NCBI RefSeq assembly: GCF_900104385.1
Contig: NZ_FNJA01000005.1
Coordinates: 62,001-126,000 of the forward strand
Reading direction: 5' to 3'
DNA length: 64,000 nt
From: Rhodoferax sp. OV413
GTDB taxonomy: Bacteria > Pseudomonadota > Gammaproteobacteria > Burkholderiales > Burkholderiaceae_C
In this document: positions 26,607-33,447 of the stretch, in pieces
Layout of the letters: each line of letters opens with the position of its first letter
Numbering within the stretch: the stretch's first letter is position 1
Program-made: the position numbers and the translations under genes
Notes under the pieces: model-generated
Seen by the model: the letters and a program-made list of their open reading frames with translations, nothing else
The model's database searches: none
Told to the model about the DNA's origin: nothing

Positions 26607-27430
26607 ACAACCATCTTATTGTTCCCTTCTTGATGGGGCAGCGCCGCGATGGCCTCTGCCGCTTGAAAGAACTGGACGAGCATACCTGGGATGTTCTCGC
26701 TCTCTCTGAGTTGCATAAAACAGAAATTGAAGATTCCTATGAAAAATTAAGAATAATGGGAAGTATTTATTATGGATTGTCGGAGAAAATAAAAAAATTG
26801 GTAGGCATTGGATTAGTTCCTATAAGTATTTCTGGAGATTGTGTTTCTACATTGGGAGTTTTGGCTGGATTGCAAAAGGCTGGAAAACAACCTGATCGAA
26901 TTCTTTGGTTAGATGCACATGGAGATTTCCATACATGGAAAACTTCTCTTACCAAATACATCGGTGGGATGCCATTGGCCATGTTAGTTGGACGAATTGA
27001 TCAACATGAGAAACATCGCGATGCCGTGGAATCAATGCTTTGGGAAATTGGTGTGACTCCCTATCCCGAAAAGCGAATCATACTGTCTGATGCGCGCGAT
27101 CTGGATGCAGGTGAAAAGGAGGCATTGGAAAGTTCTGAAATAACGGTTTGCGGAGTTTCAGATATTTTAAAAAATCTTGATTCAGGTGAAAGTATATATA
27201 TCCATTGGGATACAGACGTCGTAGATGCTGAAGCAGAAACTCCTGCCCTTAAATACCATGTAAAAAAAGGGCCAAAATATTCTGAAATTGAAGCTCTCTT
27301 CAAAAATATTTCTCGTGAAAAGATAGTCGCAATTTCCGTGTCCGCTTGGCATGAGGAAAAGGATTTGGAGAATAAGGCGGCGAAAGCTTGTCTCCGCGTT
27401 CTAAAAAGTCTAGAGGACATACTATGCTGA
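26603..27430 (+). CDS. Arginase/agmatinase-like protein with altered metal site
   Basis: A 275-residue ureohydrolase-fold protein. The second manganese motif DAHGDFH (104-110) and the third, WDTDVVDAE (near 202), are present. The first motif, normally GGDHS, reads SGDCVS at 77-82, so the first His ligand is a Cys. That could change the metal, lower the activity, or mark a new substrate. The family hydrolyses guanidino groups (arginine, agmatine, guanidinobutyrate) or formiminoglutamate. Its ATG overlaps the sulfotransferase stop by 4 bases, and its own stop overlaps the next start. Confidence 0.8.
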   Translation: MNNHLIVPFLMGQRRDGLCRLKELDEHTWDVLALSELHKTEIEDSYEKLRIMGSIYYGLSEKIKKLVGIGLVPISISGDCVSTLGVLAGLQKAGKQPDRILWLDAHGDFHTWKTSLTKYIGGMPLAMLVGRIDQHEKHRDAVESMLWEIGVTPYPEKRIILSDARDLDAGEKEALESSEITVCGVSDILKNLDSGESIYIHWDTDVVDAEAETPALKYHVKKGPKYSEIEALFKNISREKIVAISVSAWHEEKDLENKAAKACLRVLKSLEDILC

Positions 27431-28473
27431 GAGGATATGGGAAGCGTTGCGCAGGTAAGGCATCGAATTTTTTTCTATTTAGTTTAATTGGCCTGCTTGT
27501 CGCCTTGTCGCTTGGAGTCTATATGTGGACCAATTTTAATGCCATTGGCTCCGTTAGCCATCAAAAGCAAAAAGTGGTCATCGCTACGAATAATGAATAC
27601 GCCGGAAGTTGCGCTGTTATGGTGGCGCAAGAGAAAGGTTTCTTTGTAAATGAAGGGCTTGTTGTCTCTATCAAGCCCGTCACCAGCGGAAAAGCTGCTA
27701 TGGCGGCGATTCTGGAAAAAAAGGCAGATATTGGAACCGTTGCAGATATTCCAGTTATGTTTGCTGGGTTGAGTAATGCTCCCATATCGGTTATTGCAAC
27801 TATTTTTGCGGGGGAGAGAGATCATGGGATTGTGGGCCGCAGGGACAAGGGAATTGACACAGCTGCTAGTTTGAAAGGTAAAAGCATAGGCGTCCCCCTT
27901 GGTACTTCCGCACATTTCACGTTAGATGCTTTCCTTAATAGGCAAAAACTGCTACCAGATGAGGTTACCAAGCGAACCTACAAACCAGAAGAGCTTGCCA
28001 ATGCACTTGCAGCTGGTAGTGTTGATGCCGTTGCCATATGGGAGCCATTTTTAAGCGCAGCCATGTCAAAACTTGGTGATAACGGCGTTCTTTTCTATGG
28101 GCAGGATGTTTATGAAAGCATCTACAACATGGTAGGAATGCAAAATTATATTTCTGAACATCCTGAAACGATAAAGAAAATTATTCGTGGATTAATAAGT
28201 GGCGCGAAAGTTTGCGTCGAAAATCCGGCTATCGCCCAGGAAGTAGTATCAAAAATAACGAAAATAGAAAAAGAAACATTGAAAGCCTCCTGGTCATCGT
28301 ATCGTTTCGATATTGTTTTAGATCAAGGTTTAATCTTGGCTCTGGAGGATGAGGCACGCTGGGCAATTAAAAACAAGCTGACGGATAAAGTGAAGGTTCC
28401 CAATTATCTTGGTTATGTCTATATCGATGGATTGGAATCTATAAGTTCATCCGCCGTAACCATCATTCATTGA
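27424..28473 (+). CDS. SsuA/TauA-like periplasmic binding protein, membrane-anchored
   Basis: A 349-residue type II periplasmic binding protein of the NMT1/SsuA/ThiY group: KVVIATNNEYAGSCAVMVAQEKGFFVNEGL, then AAILEKKADIGTVADIPVMFAG and ALAAGSVDAVAIWEPFLSAA. Residues about 17-37 form one hydrophobic segment that is not followed by a clear cleavage site, so it may remain tethered to the membrane. The family binds sulfonates, taurine, nitrate or thiamine precursors. No permease or ATPase gene accompanies it, which suggests sensing rather than transport. Its ATG lies 7 bases inside the end of the arginase-like gene. Confidence 0.85.
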   Translation: MLRGYGKRCAGKASNFFLFSLIGLLVALSLGVYMWTNFNAIGSVSHQKQKVVIATNNEYAGSCAVMVAQEKGFFVNEGLVVSIKPVTSGKAAMAAILEKKADIGTVADIPVMFAGLSNAPISVIATIFAGERDHGIVGRRDKGIDTAASLKGKSIGVPLGTSAHFTLDAFLNRQKLLPDEVTKRTYKPEELANALAAGSVDAVAIWEPFLSAAMSKLGDNGVLFYGQDVYESIYNMVGMQNYISEHPETIKKIIRGLISGAKVCVENPAIAQEVVSKITKIEKETLKASWSSYRFDIVLDQGLILALEDEARWAIKNKLTDKVKVPNYLGYVYIDGLESISSSAVTIIH

Positions 28474-28483
28474 GAGTTTCATC

Positions 28484-31024
28484 ATGAAAATCTCAACAAG
28501 ACTCAAATTGGCTGAACTGTTTTGTGGAGTTGTAGTTGCCATTATCGTGGGCGTTTTGCTGTTCACGACGTCGCAAATGAAACGAGAGCTCCTAAAAAAT
28601 GAGCAGGCAGGTGAGGTTTTACGAGCAGTCACGGCGCTCAGGTATCTCTCGATGGAATACGAACTCCATCACGAAGAACGCGCGCGAGATCAATGGCAAC
28701 TCAGGTCTACCTCCTTCGCAAAGTTTCTCACGAGCAAAATGGGGCTCGTTGATACTGGCGATGCAGAGATCATTAATGACCTTCGGCGTAACCAAGAAGA
28801 TCTTCAAAAACTGTTCAGTTTGTTGGTGACGAACCGCCATGAGCTTGAAAATGAGCTGGGGCGAGCCGAGGTGCTGAAGGAGTTGGAGTCTAGGTTGTCG
28901 GGGCAGATCTCGAATAAGACGCAAGCCATGATTTCTGACGCGTTGCTCCTGTCAGAACTGAGCCGTAAAGCGGTACTTGATGCTCAGCAAAGGGCGAATG
29001 TGGCAGTGATCGCATTTGGCCTGCTGGTCATGCTAGCTGTCGCTGCCACCATATTTATTACGCTGAGAAGCGTCACACGGCCACTTGAACAATTGCGTGA
29101 AGGCACGACGGTGGTTGGTGCGGGCAATCTTGATTTCGTCCTGGGCGTGCACTCGCAAGATGAAATCGGAGAGCTAGCCCGCGCTTTCGACGGTATGACG
29201 GAAAAATTAAAGCTGACAACGGTTTCACGTGACGAGCTGTTCAAGACGAACGAGGCGCTTGCGACTGAGATCGCGGTACGCCAGCAGGCAGAGCAGAAAG
29301 CGCGAGCGCAACTTGAACGCCTGAATTTGCTGCATCAGATTACGCGCTCCACAGGGGCAAGGCAGGATTTGCGAAGTATTTTTCAAGTCGTCATTCGCAG
29401 CTTAGAAGACCAGTTGCCGATGGATTTTGTCTGTCTCTATTTATACGACCAACCGCAGAATGCTTTGGTGGTGACATGCGTTGGCCTGCGCGGCGAGGCG
29501 TTGGTGCAAGAGCTATCGATGACCGAGAACGCCCGCGTTGCGATTGACGAGAATGGCCTGTCTCGATGCGTTCGCGGACAATTGGTCTACGAGGCGGACA
29601 TCAGCAAAGTAGATTTTCCTTTCCCGCAGCGCCTGGCGCGAAGTGGGCTGCGCGCTTTGGTAATGGCGCCCTTACTGGTTGAGAGCACCGTATTTGGGGT
29701 GTTGGTAGTTGCCCGACAGCAGGCCCACAGCTTTAGTAGCGGTGAGTGCGAGTTCCTGCAGCAATTGTGTGAGCACGTTGCTCTTTCGGCGAACCAAGCA
29801 CAGCTGTACGCTGCCTTGCAGCAAGCCTATGACGATATGCGCCAGACCCAGCAATCAGTGATGCAGCAGGAACGCTTGCGTTCACTCGGCCAGATGGCCA
29901 GTGGAATCGCCCACGACATTAACAACGCCATTTCTCCCATCGCCCTCTACACGGAATTGCTGCTGGAAACAGAGCCAAACCTCAGTTCGGGTGGTCGCAA
30001 TTATCTTGAAATTATCCAGCGGGCTATTGACGATGTAGCCGCGACGGTCGCTCGGATGAGGGAGTTTTACCGACAACGTGAAACTCAGCTTACCTTGAGT
30101 CCTGTGAATGCAAATCTCCTGATTCAGCAGGTTGTGGACCTTACCCGGGCGCGCTGGAGTGATATGCCGCAACAACGGGGCGTGGTGATTCAATTGCAGA
30201 CTGAGCTTGACCCGGATCTTCCGTTCTTTATGGGGGTCGAGGGTGAGATCCGGGAGGCGCTGACGAACCTCGTTTTTAATGCAGTCGATGCCATGCCTAG
30301 TGGCGGCACGTTGACATTGCGTACCCGGGTGGCGGGTGTCCCCAATAGGGATGGCCACACCACCTCACGCCATGTATTTGTCGAAGTGAGCGACTCCGGC
30401 GTGGGAATGGATGAAGATACACGTCGACGTTGTCTTGAGCCATTTTTTACGACAAAAGGGGAGCGGGGGACGGGATTGGGTTTGGCGATGGTGTACGGAA
30501 TGATAGAGCGCCACAGTGCCAATATCGAGTTGGAATCCCAGCCGGACGTCGGTACCACAGTGCGCATGGACTTTCTTATTCCTTCAGATGTCGCCGAAGC
30601 CACACCGCTCATTGACACGGACACCGTGCCGTTGCATTTACATATCCTGGTTGTAGATGACGATCCCCTGGTACTAAGATCGCTCCGCGATATTTTGGCA
30701 TTTGACGGCCATTCGGTGGTTGCGGCAGATGGCGGTCAAGCCGGCCTCAATATGTTCCACAGTGCGCAAGAAGAGGGTAAGCCATTCGATATCGTGTTTA
30801 CTGACCTGGGAATGCCCTATGTAGACGGGCACAAAGTTGCAACGGCTATTAAATATCTATCACCGTCAACGCCCGTTGTTTTGCTGACGGGCTGGGGCCA
30901 ACGATTGGTTTCTGACGGAGAAAGTCCCGCGCATGTTGATTGCGTTTTGAGTAAGCCGCCCCGGCGTAAGGAATTACGCAGTACGTTGACGAAAATATTT
31001 AAAACTAGCGGCACCGCGGTGTGA
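28484..31024 (+). CDS. Membrane hybrid histidine kinase (HAMP-GAF-HisKA-HATPase-REC)
   Basis: An 846-residue sensor kinase. Membrane spans lie at about 11-29 and 170-192, with a helical periplasmic part between, then HAMP, a coiled linker, a GAF domain (about 275-430), HisKA with His near 477 in SGIAHDINNAISP, HATPase (LTNLVFNAVDAMP, DSGVGMD, GTGLGLAMVYG) and a C-terminal receiver with Asp near 774 in DIVFTDLGMP. It starts 10 bases after the binding-protein gene, suggesting the binding protein presents ligand to it. No DNA-binding response regulator is encoded in the cassette, so the output is unclear. Confidence 0.9.
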   Translation: MKISTRLKLAELFCGVVVAIIVGVLLFTTSQMKRELLKNEQAGEVLRAVTALRYLSMEYELHHEERARDQWQLRSTSFAKFLTSKMGLVDTGDAEIINDLRRNQEDLQKLFSLLVTNRHELENELGRAEVLKELESRLSGQISNKTQAMISDALLLSELSRKAVLDAQQRANVAVIAFGLLVMLAVAATIFITLRSVTRPLEQLREGTTVVGAGNLDFVLGVHSQDEIGELARAFDGMTEKLKLTTVSRDELFKTNEALATEIAVRQQAEQKARAQLERLNLLHQITRSTGARQDLRSIFQVVIRSLEDQLPMDFVCLYLYDQPQNALVVTCVGLRGEALVQELSMTENARVAIDENGLSRCVRGQLVYEADISKVDFPFPQRLARSGLRALVMAPLLVESTVFGVLVVARQQAHSFSSGECEFLQQLCEHVALSANQAQLYAALQQAYDDMRQTQQSVMQQERLRSLGQMASGIAHDINNAISPIALYTELLLETEPNLSSGGRNYLEIIQRAIDDVAATVARMREFYRQRETQLTLSPVNANLLIQQVVDLTRARWSDMPQQRGVVIQLQTELDPDLPFFMGVEGEIREALTNLVFNAVDAMPSGGTLTLRTRVAGVPNRDGHTTSRHVFVEVSDSGVGMDEDTRRRCLEPFFTTKGERGTGLGLAMVYGMIERHSANIELESQPDVGTTVRMDFLIPSDVAEATPLIDTDTVPLHLHILVVDDDPLVLRSLRDILAFDGHSVVAADGGQAGLNMFHSAQEEGKPFDIVFTDLGMPYVDGHKVATAIKYLSPSTPVVLLTGWGQRLVSDGESPAHVDCVLSKPPRRKELRSTLTKIFKTSGTAV

Positions 31025-31504
31025 TGGCCTTTAGGTATTTTTGCAGCTTCATTGTCGCAACTAGATTTGCTCAGGGCGTACGCTCAGCCCACAGTTGGGC
31101 GTTCTCCGCGCTGGACATGGCGTAGTAGCTGGAATGGACATCCTCCGTTGTATCCCCCGCCCCTACCTATCCCTTCGCCGAGTGGAATTCGGCCCAACAT
31201 AAGGCGGTACTGTTGGCGCCAATTACAGATTGACCAGCGGAGGGTGCGGCGGAAATCTTGGACTTACGGCATAACCCAGTCCAAGAATTCCGTCCCCCTA
31301 ACAGGAGTTACTACGCTGTCCAGGATGTCCGGCGCACGCAACGAGAAGGTCTTCAAGATGACTGGGATGCTATAGCGCGTTGGGGATATGGTCGCATGCG
31401 GACCTGCATGAATCCCGCAGGCCCCAATGCAATCACCCCGGCAATCGTTACTGGCTGTCGGGGCTATTGCGCTGATAGCCGGCCAGAGCCGGCCTGTGCA
31501 AGGC
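31025..31504. other. Gene-free spacer with repeat A right copy
   Basis: About 480 bases after the kinase gene. Holds repeat A (31260-31287) and an ATTGACCAGCGG-type fragment (31228-31240) resembling IS21-family ends. Short open frames here do not match any family I know. Probably debris of past insertions. Confidence 0.45.
31260..31287 (+). repeat. Island-flanking direct repeat A, right copy
   Basis: Begins GGACTTACGGCATAACCCA, one mismatch over 28 bases to 21914-21941. Here the flanking bases complete an 8-bp palindrome CTTGGACT/AGTCCAAG around the centre. The two copies bracket cysC and the sulfotransferase cassette. Confidence 0.65.
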
Positions 31505-31789
31505 TTATTGCTGGCTGGTCTTCACAAGCTCAGCAGCGGCCTGGGGAGTTGCGCCGGCCTTTTCAGCACGCGGAGCGGCCAGGTTTTGCTGGGCGGTGAC
31601 GCCATTGAAGCTGGAAGCTGCATTGGCGTTTTTGGCCTGCAGCATTTCGCTTATGACTTCTGCGCGGGTTTTGGTTGAAGGCGCCTGCATTTGCTCCAGC
31701 AGAAAGGCATTCAGGGGTTCGGCAGAAGCAGCCACGGAAGACAGGGCGGCGACAGCAATGACAGCGGCGGCAATAAGGTTCGATTTCAT
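31505..31789 (-). CDS. DUF4148-like secreted protein
   Basis: A 94-residue protein with a signal peptide (MKSNLIAAAVIAVAALSSVAASA, cleaved before EPLN) and a short helical mature part containing TRAEVISEML, the signature of DUF4148 proteins common in Burkholderiales. Function is unknown; some are induced by stress or metals. AAAGGA precedes the ATG at 31789. GC content is backbone-like, unlike the kinase cassette. It is divergent from the LysR gene at 31995 and could be its target. Confidence 0.8.
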   Translation of the reverse strand: MKSNLIAAAVIAVAALSSVAASAEPLNAFLLEQMQAPSTKTRAEVISEMLQAKNANAASSFNGVTAQQNLAAPRAEKAGATPQAAAELVKTSQQ

Positions 31790-31994
31790 GATGAATATCC
31801 TTTCAAAGTTAATGACGTTCCGGGCATGGCGGGCTCATCTCCCCGTCTGTCCAGCCTCGGTGAGTCGCCTTGTAAGTCGCTTCGGCTCATCGATGTATGA
31901 ACTTTATTCCATCCAAATTAATCAAAAAATAGCAATTCAAACAATGCATTACTGTTAAATCAGCAACAATTGAGGCTTGATTTAGGGGTAAACC

Positions 31995-32921
31995 ATGGAC
32001 CGGCTTCAATCAATGCGCGTGTTTCAGCAAGTGGTGGACGACGGGAGTTTTGCCGCCGCGGCGCGCAAATTCGACATGTCGTCCGCCGTGGTGACCCGGC
32101 TGGTCGGTGACCTGGAAGACCACCTCGGGGTGCGACTGCTGCAGCGCACCACCCGGCGCCTGGCGCTCACCGATGCGGGCGAAACCTATCTGGCCCGTGT
32201 GCGCCATATCCTCAACGACATTGATGAAGCCCACGCCGCCGCCCAGGCCCACGCGCAGGAAATGTCCGGCGTCATCCGCATCCTGACGCCGCCGGTGTTC
32301 GCCACGCATGTGCTGGCGCCGCTGGTGGCCGAGTTCGGGCGGCGCTACCCAAAGGTCGTGCTGGACATCCATGCGGACTCACCGCTGGTGCCCCCCATTG
32401 AAGACTACGACCTGACCCTGCTAGGCGCTGCCGATACGTTCGATGCCAACATCATTGCGCGGCCCATCGCATCTTCGGACGGTATCCTGTGCGCCTCACC
32501 CGACTACTTGCGCGAGCATGGCATCCCGCGGCAACCGGAAGATCTCGCCAGGCACCGCTGCCTGCGCATCAAGCTCCAGGCGAACCGGCACCGCTGCATG
32601 CGCCTCATCAACCCGGAGGAACACAACCGGGAAGTGGAAGTTCAGATCGAGCCCGCTCTGCTGGTCAACAACACCACCACGCTGATTCGGGCTTGCCTTG
32701 ACGGCGCCGGTGTCAGCATCCAGCCCATCGACATCGTGGCGAAGTACCTCCAGAGCGGCGAGCTGCATCGGGTTTTGCCTCAGTGGATCACGGGAAGGAA
32801 CACGCTGTATGCAGCGCTGCCCAGCCGCAAATTCATTCCTGCCCGCACCAGCGTGTTTCTGGAGTTCATGACCGAGTACACACGCGCCGTGCTCAAGAAG
32901 ATGGAAGCGCGACAGGACTGA
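31995..32921 (+). CDS. LysR family transcriptional regulator
   Basis: A 308-residue LysR regulator. The N-terminal winged helix reads MRVFQQVVDDGSFAAAARKFDMSSAVVTRLVGDLEDHLGVRLLQRTTRRLALTDAG in outline, the usual layout of the aromatic/quinone-response group, followed by a two-lobed effector domain (IRILTPPVFATHVLAPL). Target and effector unknown; the divergent DUF4148 gene across a 200-base spacer is the natural candidate. Composition matches the backbone. Confidence 0.92.
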   Translation: MDRLQSMRVFQQVVDDGSFAAAARKFDMSSAVVTRLVGDLEDHLGVRLLQRTTRRLALTDAGETYLARVRHILNDIDEAHAAAQAHAQEMSGVIRILTPPVFATHVLAPLVAEFGRRYPKVVLDIHADSPLVPPIEDYDLTLLGAADTFDANIIARPIASSDGILCASPDYLREHGIPRQPEDLARHRCLRIKLQANRHRCMRLINPEEHNREVEVQIEPALLVNNTTTLIRACLDGAGVSIQPIDIVAKYLQSGELHRVLPQWITGRNTLYAALPSRKFIPARTSVFLEFMTEYTRAVLKKMEARQD

Positions 32922-33199
32922 AGTTGCCGAAGCTACTGAGCATCACCACCAATGACGCCCGACCCGTTCATCGAGGGGATTGTTACTGCTGACCTTGAAT
33001 TGACCAGTTGAACGCGCTTGTGCCAATGCCGAACTGATAGGTCGTATCTATCGGAAAAGGCGCATCCAGCTTCGTTCCGCAAGGACTCGGGGTGGTCATA
33101 AAACTGCTGGCGGTGTTGGTCATTCTGCAGTTGGCGTCAACACCCAGAACAACAACAGCTGGCGACCGACTTTATTCGGTCCCGACTAACTTTATTTGC
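32922..33199. other. Gene-free junction: repeat modules B and C, old element right end
   Basis: Contains module B (33016-33027, GCTTGTGCCAAT) and module C (33085-33141, beginning ACTCGGGGTG), both also present in order at 21965 and 22039, an ATTGACCAGTTG fragment (32998-33009), and two inverted end sites 20 bases apart (33167-33176, 33187-33196). Module C reads, in both copies, as a GTG start with a hydrophobic peptide and mostly synonymous differences, so it may descend from a coding sequence. Confidence 0.5.
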
Positions 33200-33204
33200 T
33201 CTAG
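33200..33204. repeat. Target-site duplication TCTAG, left
   Basis: TCTAG immediately before the TGT terminus of the Tn7-like element, identical to 39855-39859. Five bases is the duplication length made by Tn7-family transposases. Confidence 0.9.
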
Positions 33205-33231
33205 TGTTCTTTGCCAATAAAGTCGTAGACA
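33205..33231 (+). repeat. Tn7-like left terminal inverted repeat
   Basis: Starts TGTTCTTTGCC, then AATAAAGTCGTAGACA. Exact reverse complement of 39828-39854. Confidence 0.92.
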
Positions 33232-33344
33232 CCGTCCCCACGTAAAAGACACAAAATGCCGGGTGCGCCATCCGCGGTGGAGTCGTAGACAGCCTGCGAC
33301 GTGGGGGAGGATCCGTGGCCAGACCCGCAGGGAAGTCGTAGACA
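33221..33344 (+). repeat. Three left-end sites AGTCGTAGACA
   Basis: Identical 11-mers in one orientation at 33221-33231, 33281-33291 and 33334-33344. The wide spacing corresponds to the separated TnsB sites of a Tn7 left end. Confidence 0.85.
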
Positions 33345-33447
33345 CGGCAGGCTCGCACCCGAGCAGATCCTGCAACTTTGGGCAGCCCGCCAAGCCGATG
33401 CGCGACGTCAAGCTTCCTCGGCTGCTTGGGAGCAGCACAGTCGACTG

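Larger units (their letters stand above)
21771..33199. mobile_element. Putative older Tn7-like element (decayed ends)
   Basis: The left boundary shows two AGTCGTAAACA end sites 68 bases apart (21788, 21856), preceded by an AATTAAAG block resembling the AATAAAG of the intact element. The right boundary shows two inverted sites, CGACTTTATT (33167-33176) and TAACTTTATT (33187-33196), exactly 20 bases apart and abutting the TCTAG duplication of the younger insertion. That wide-left/20-bp-right pattern and the orientation match the intact element next door. No terminal TGT/ACA or target duplication survives, and no tns genes are seen, so this is inference. Cargo is cysC, the sulfotransferase cassette, a DUF4148 gene and a LysR gene. 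Confidence 0.45.
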
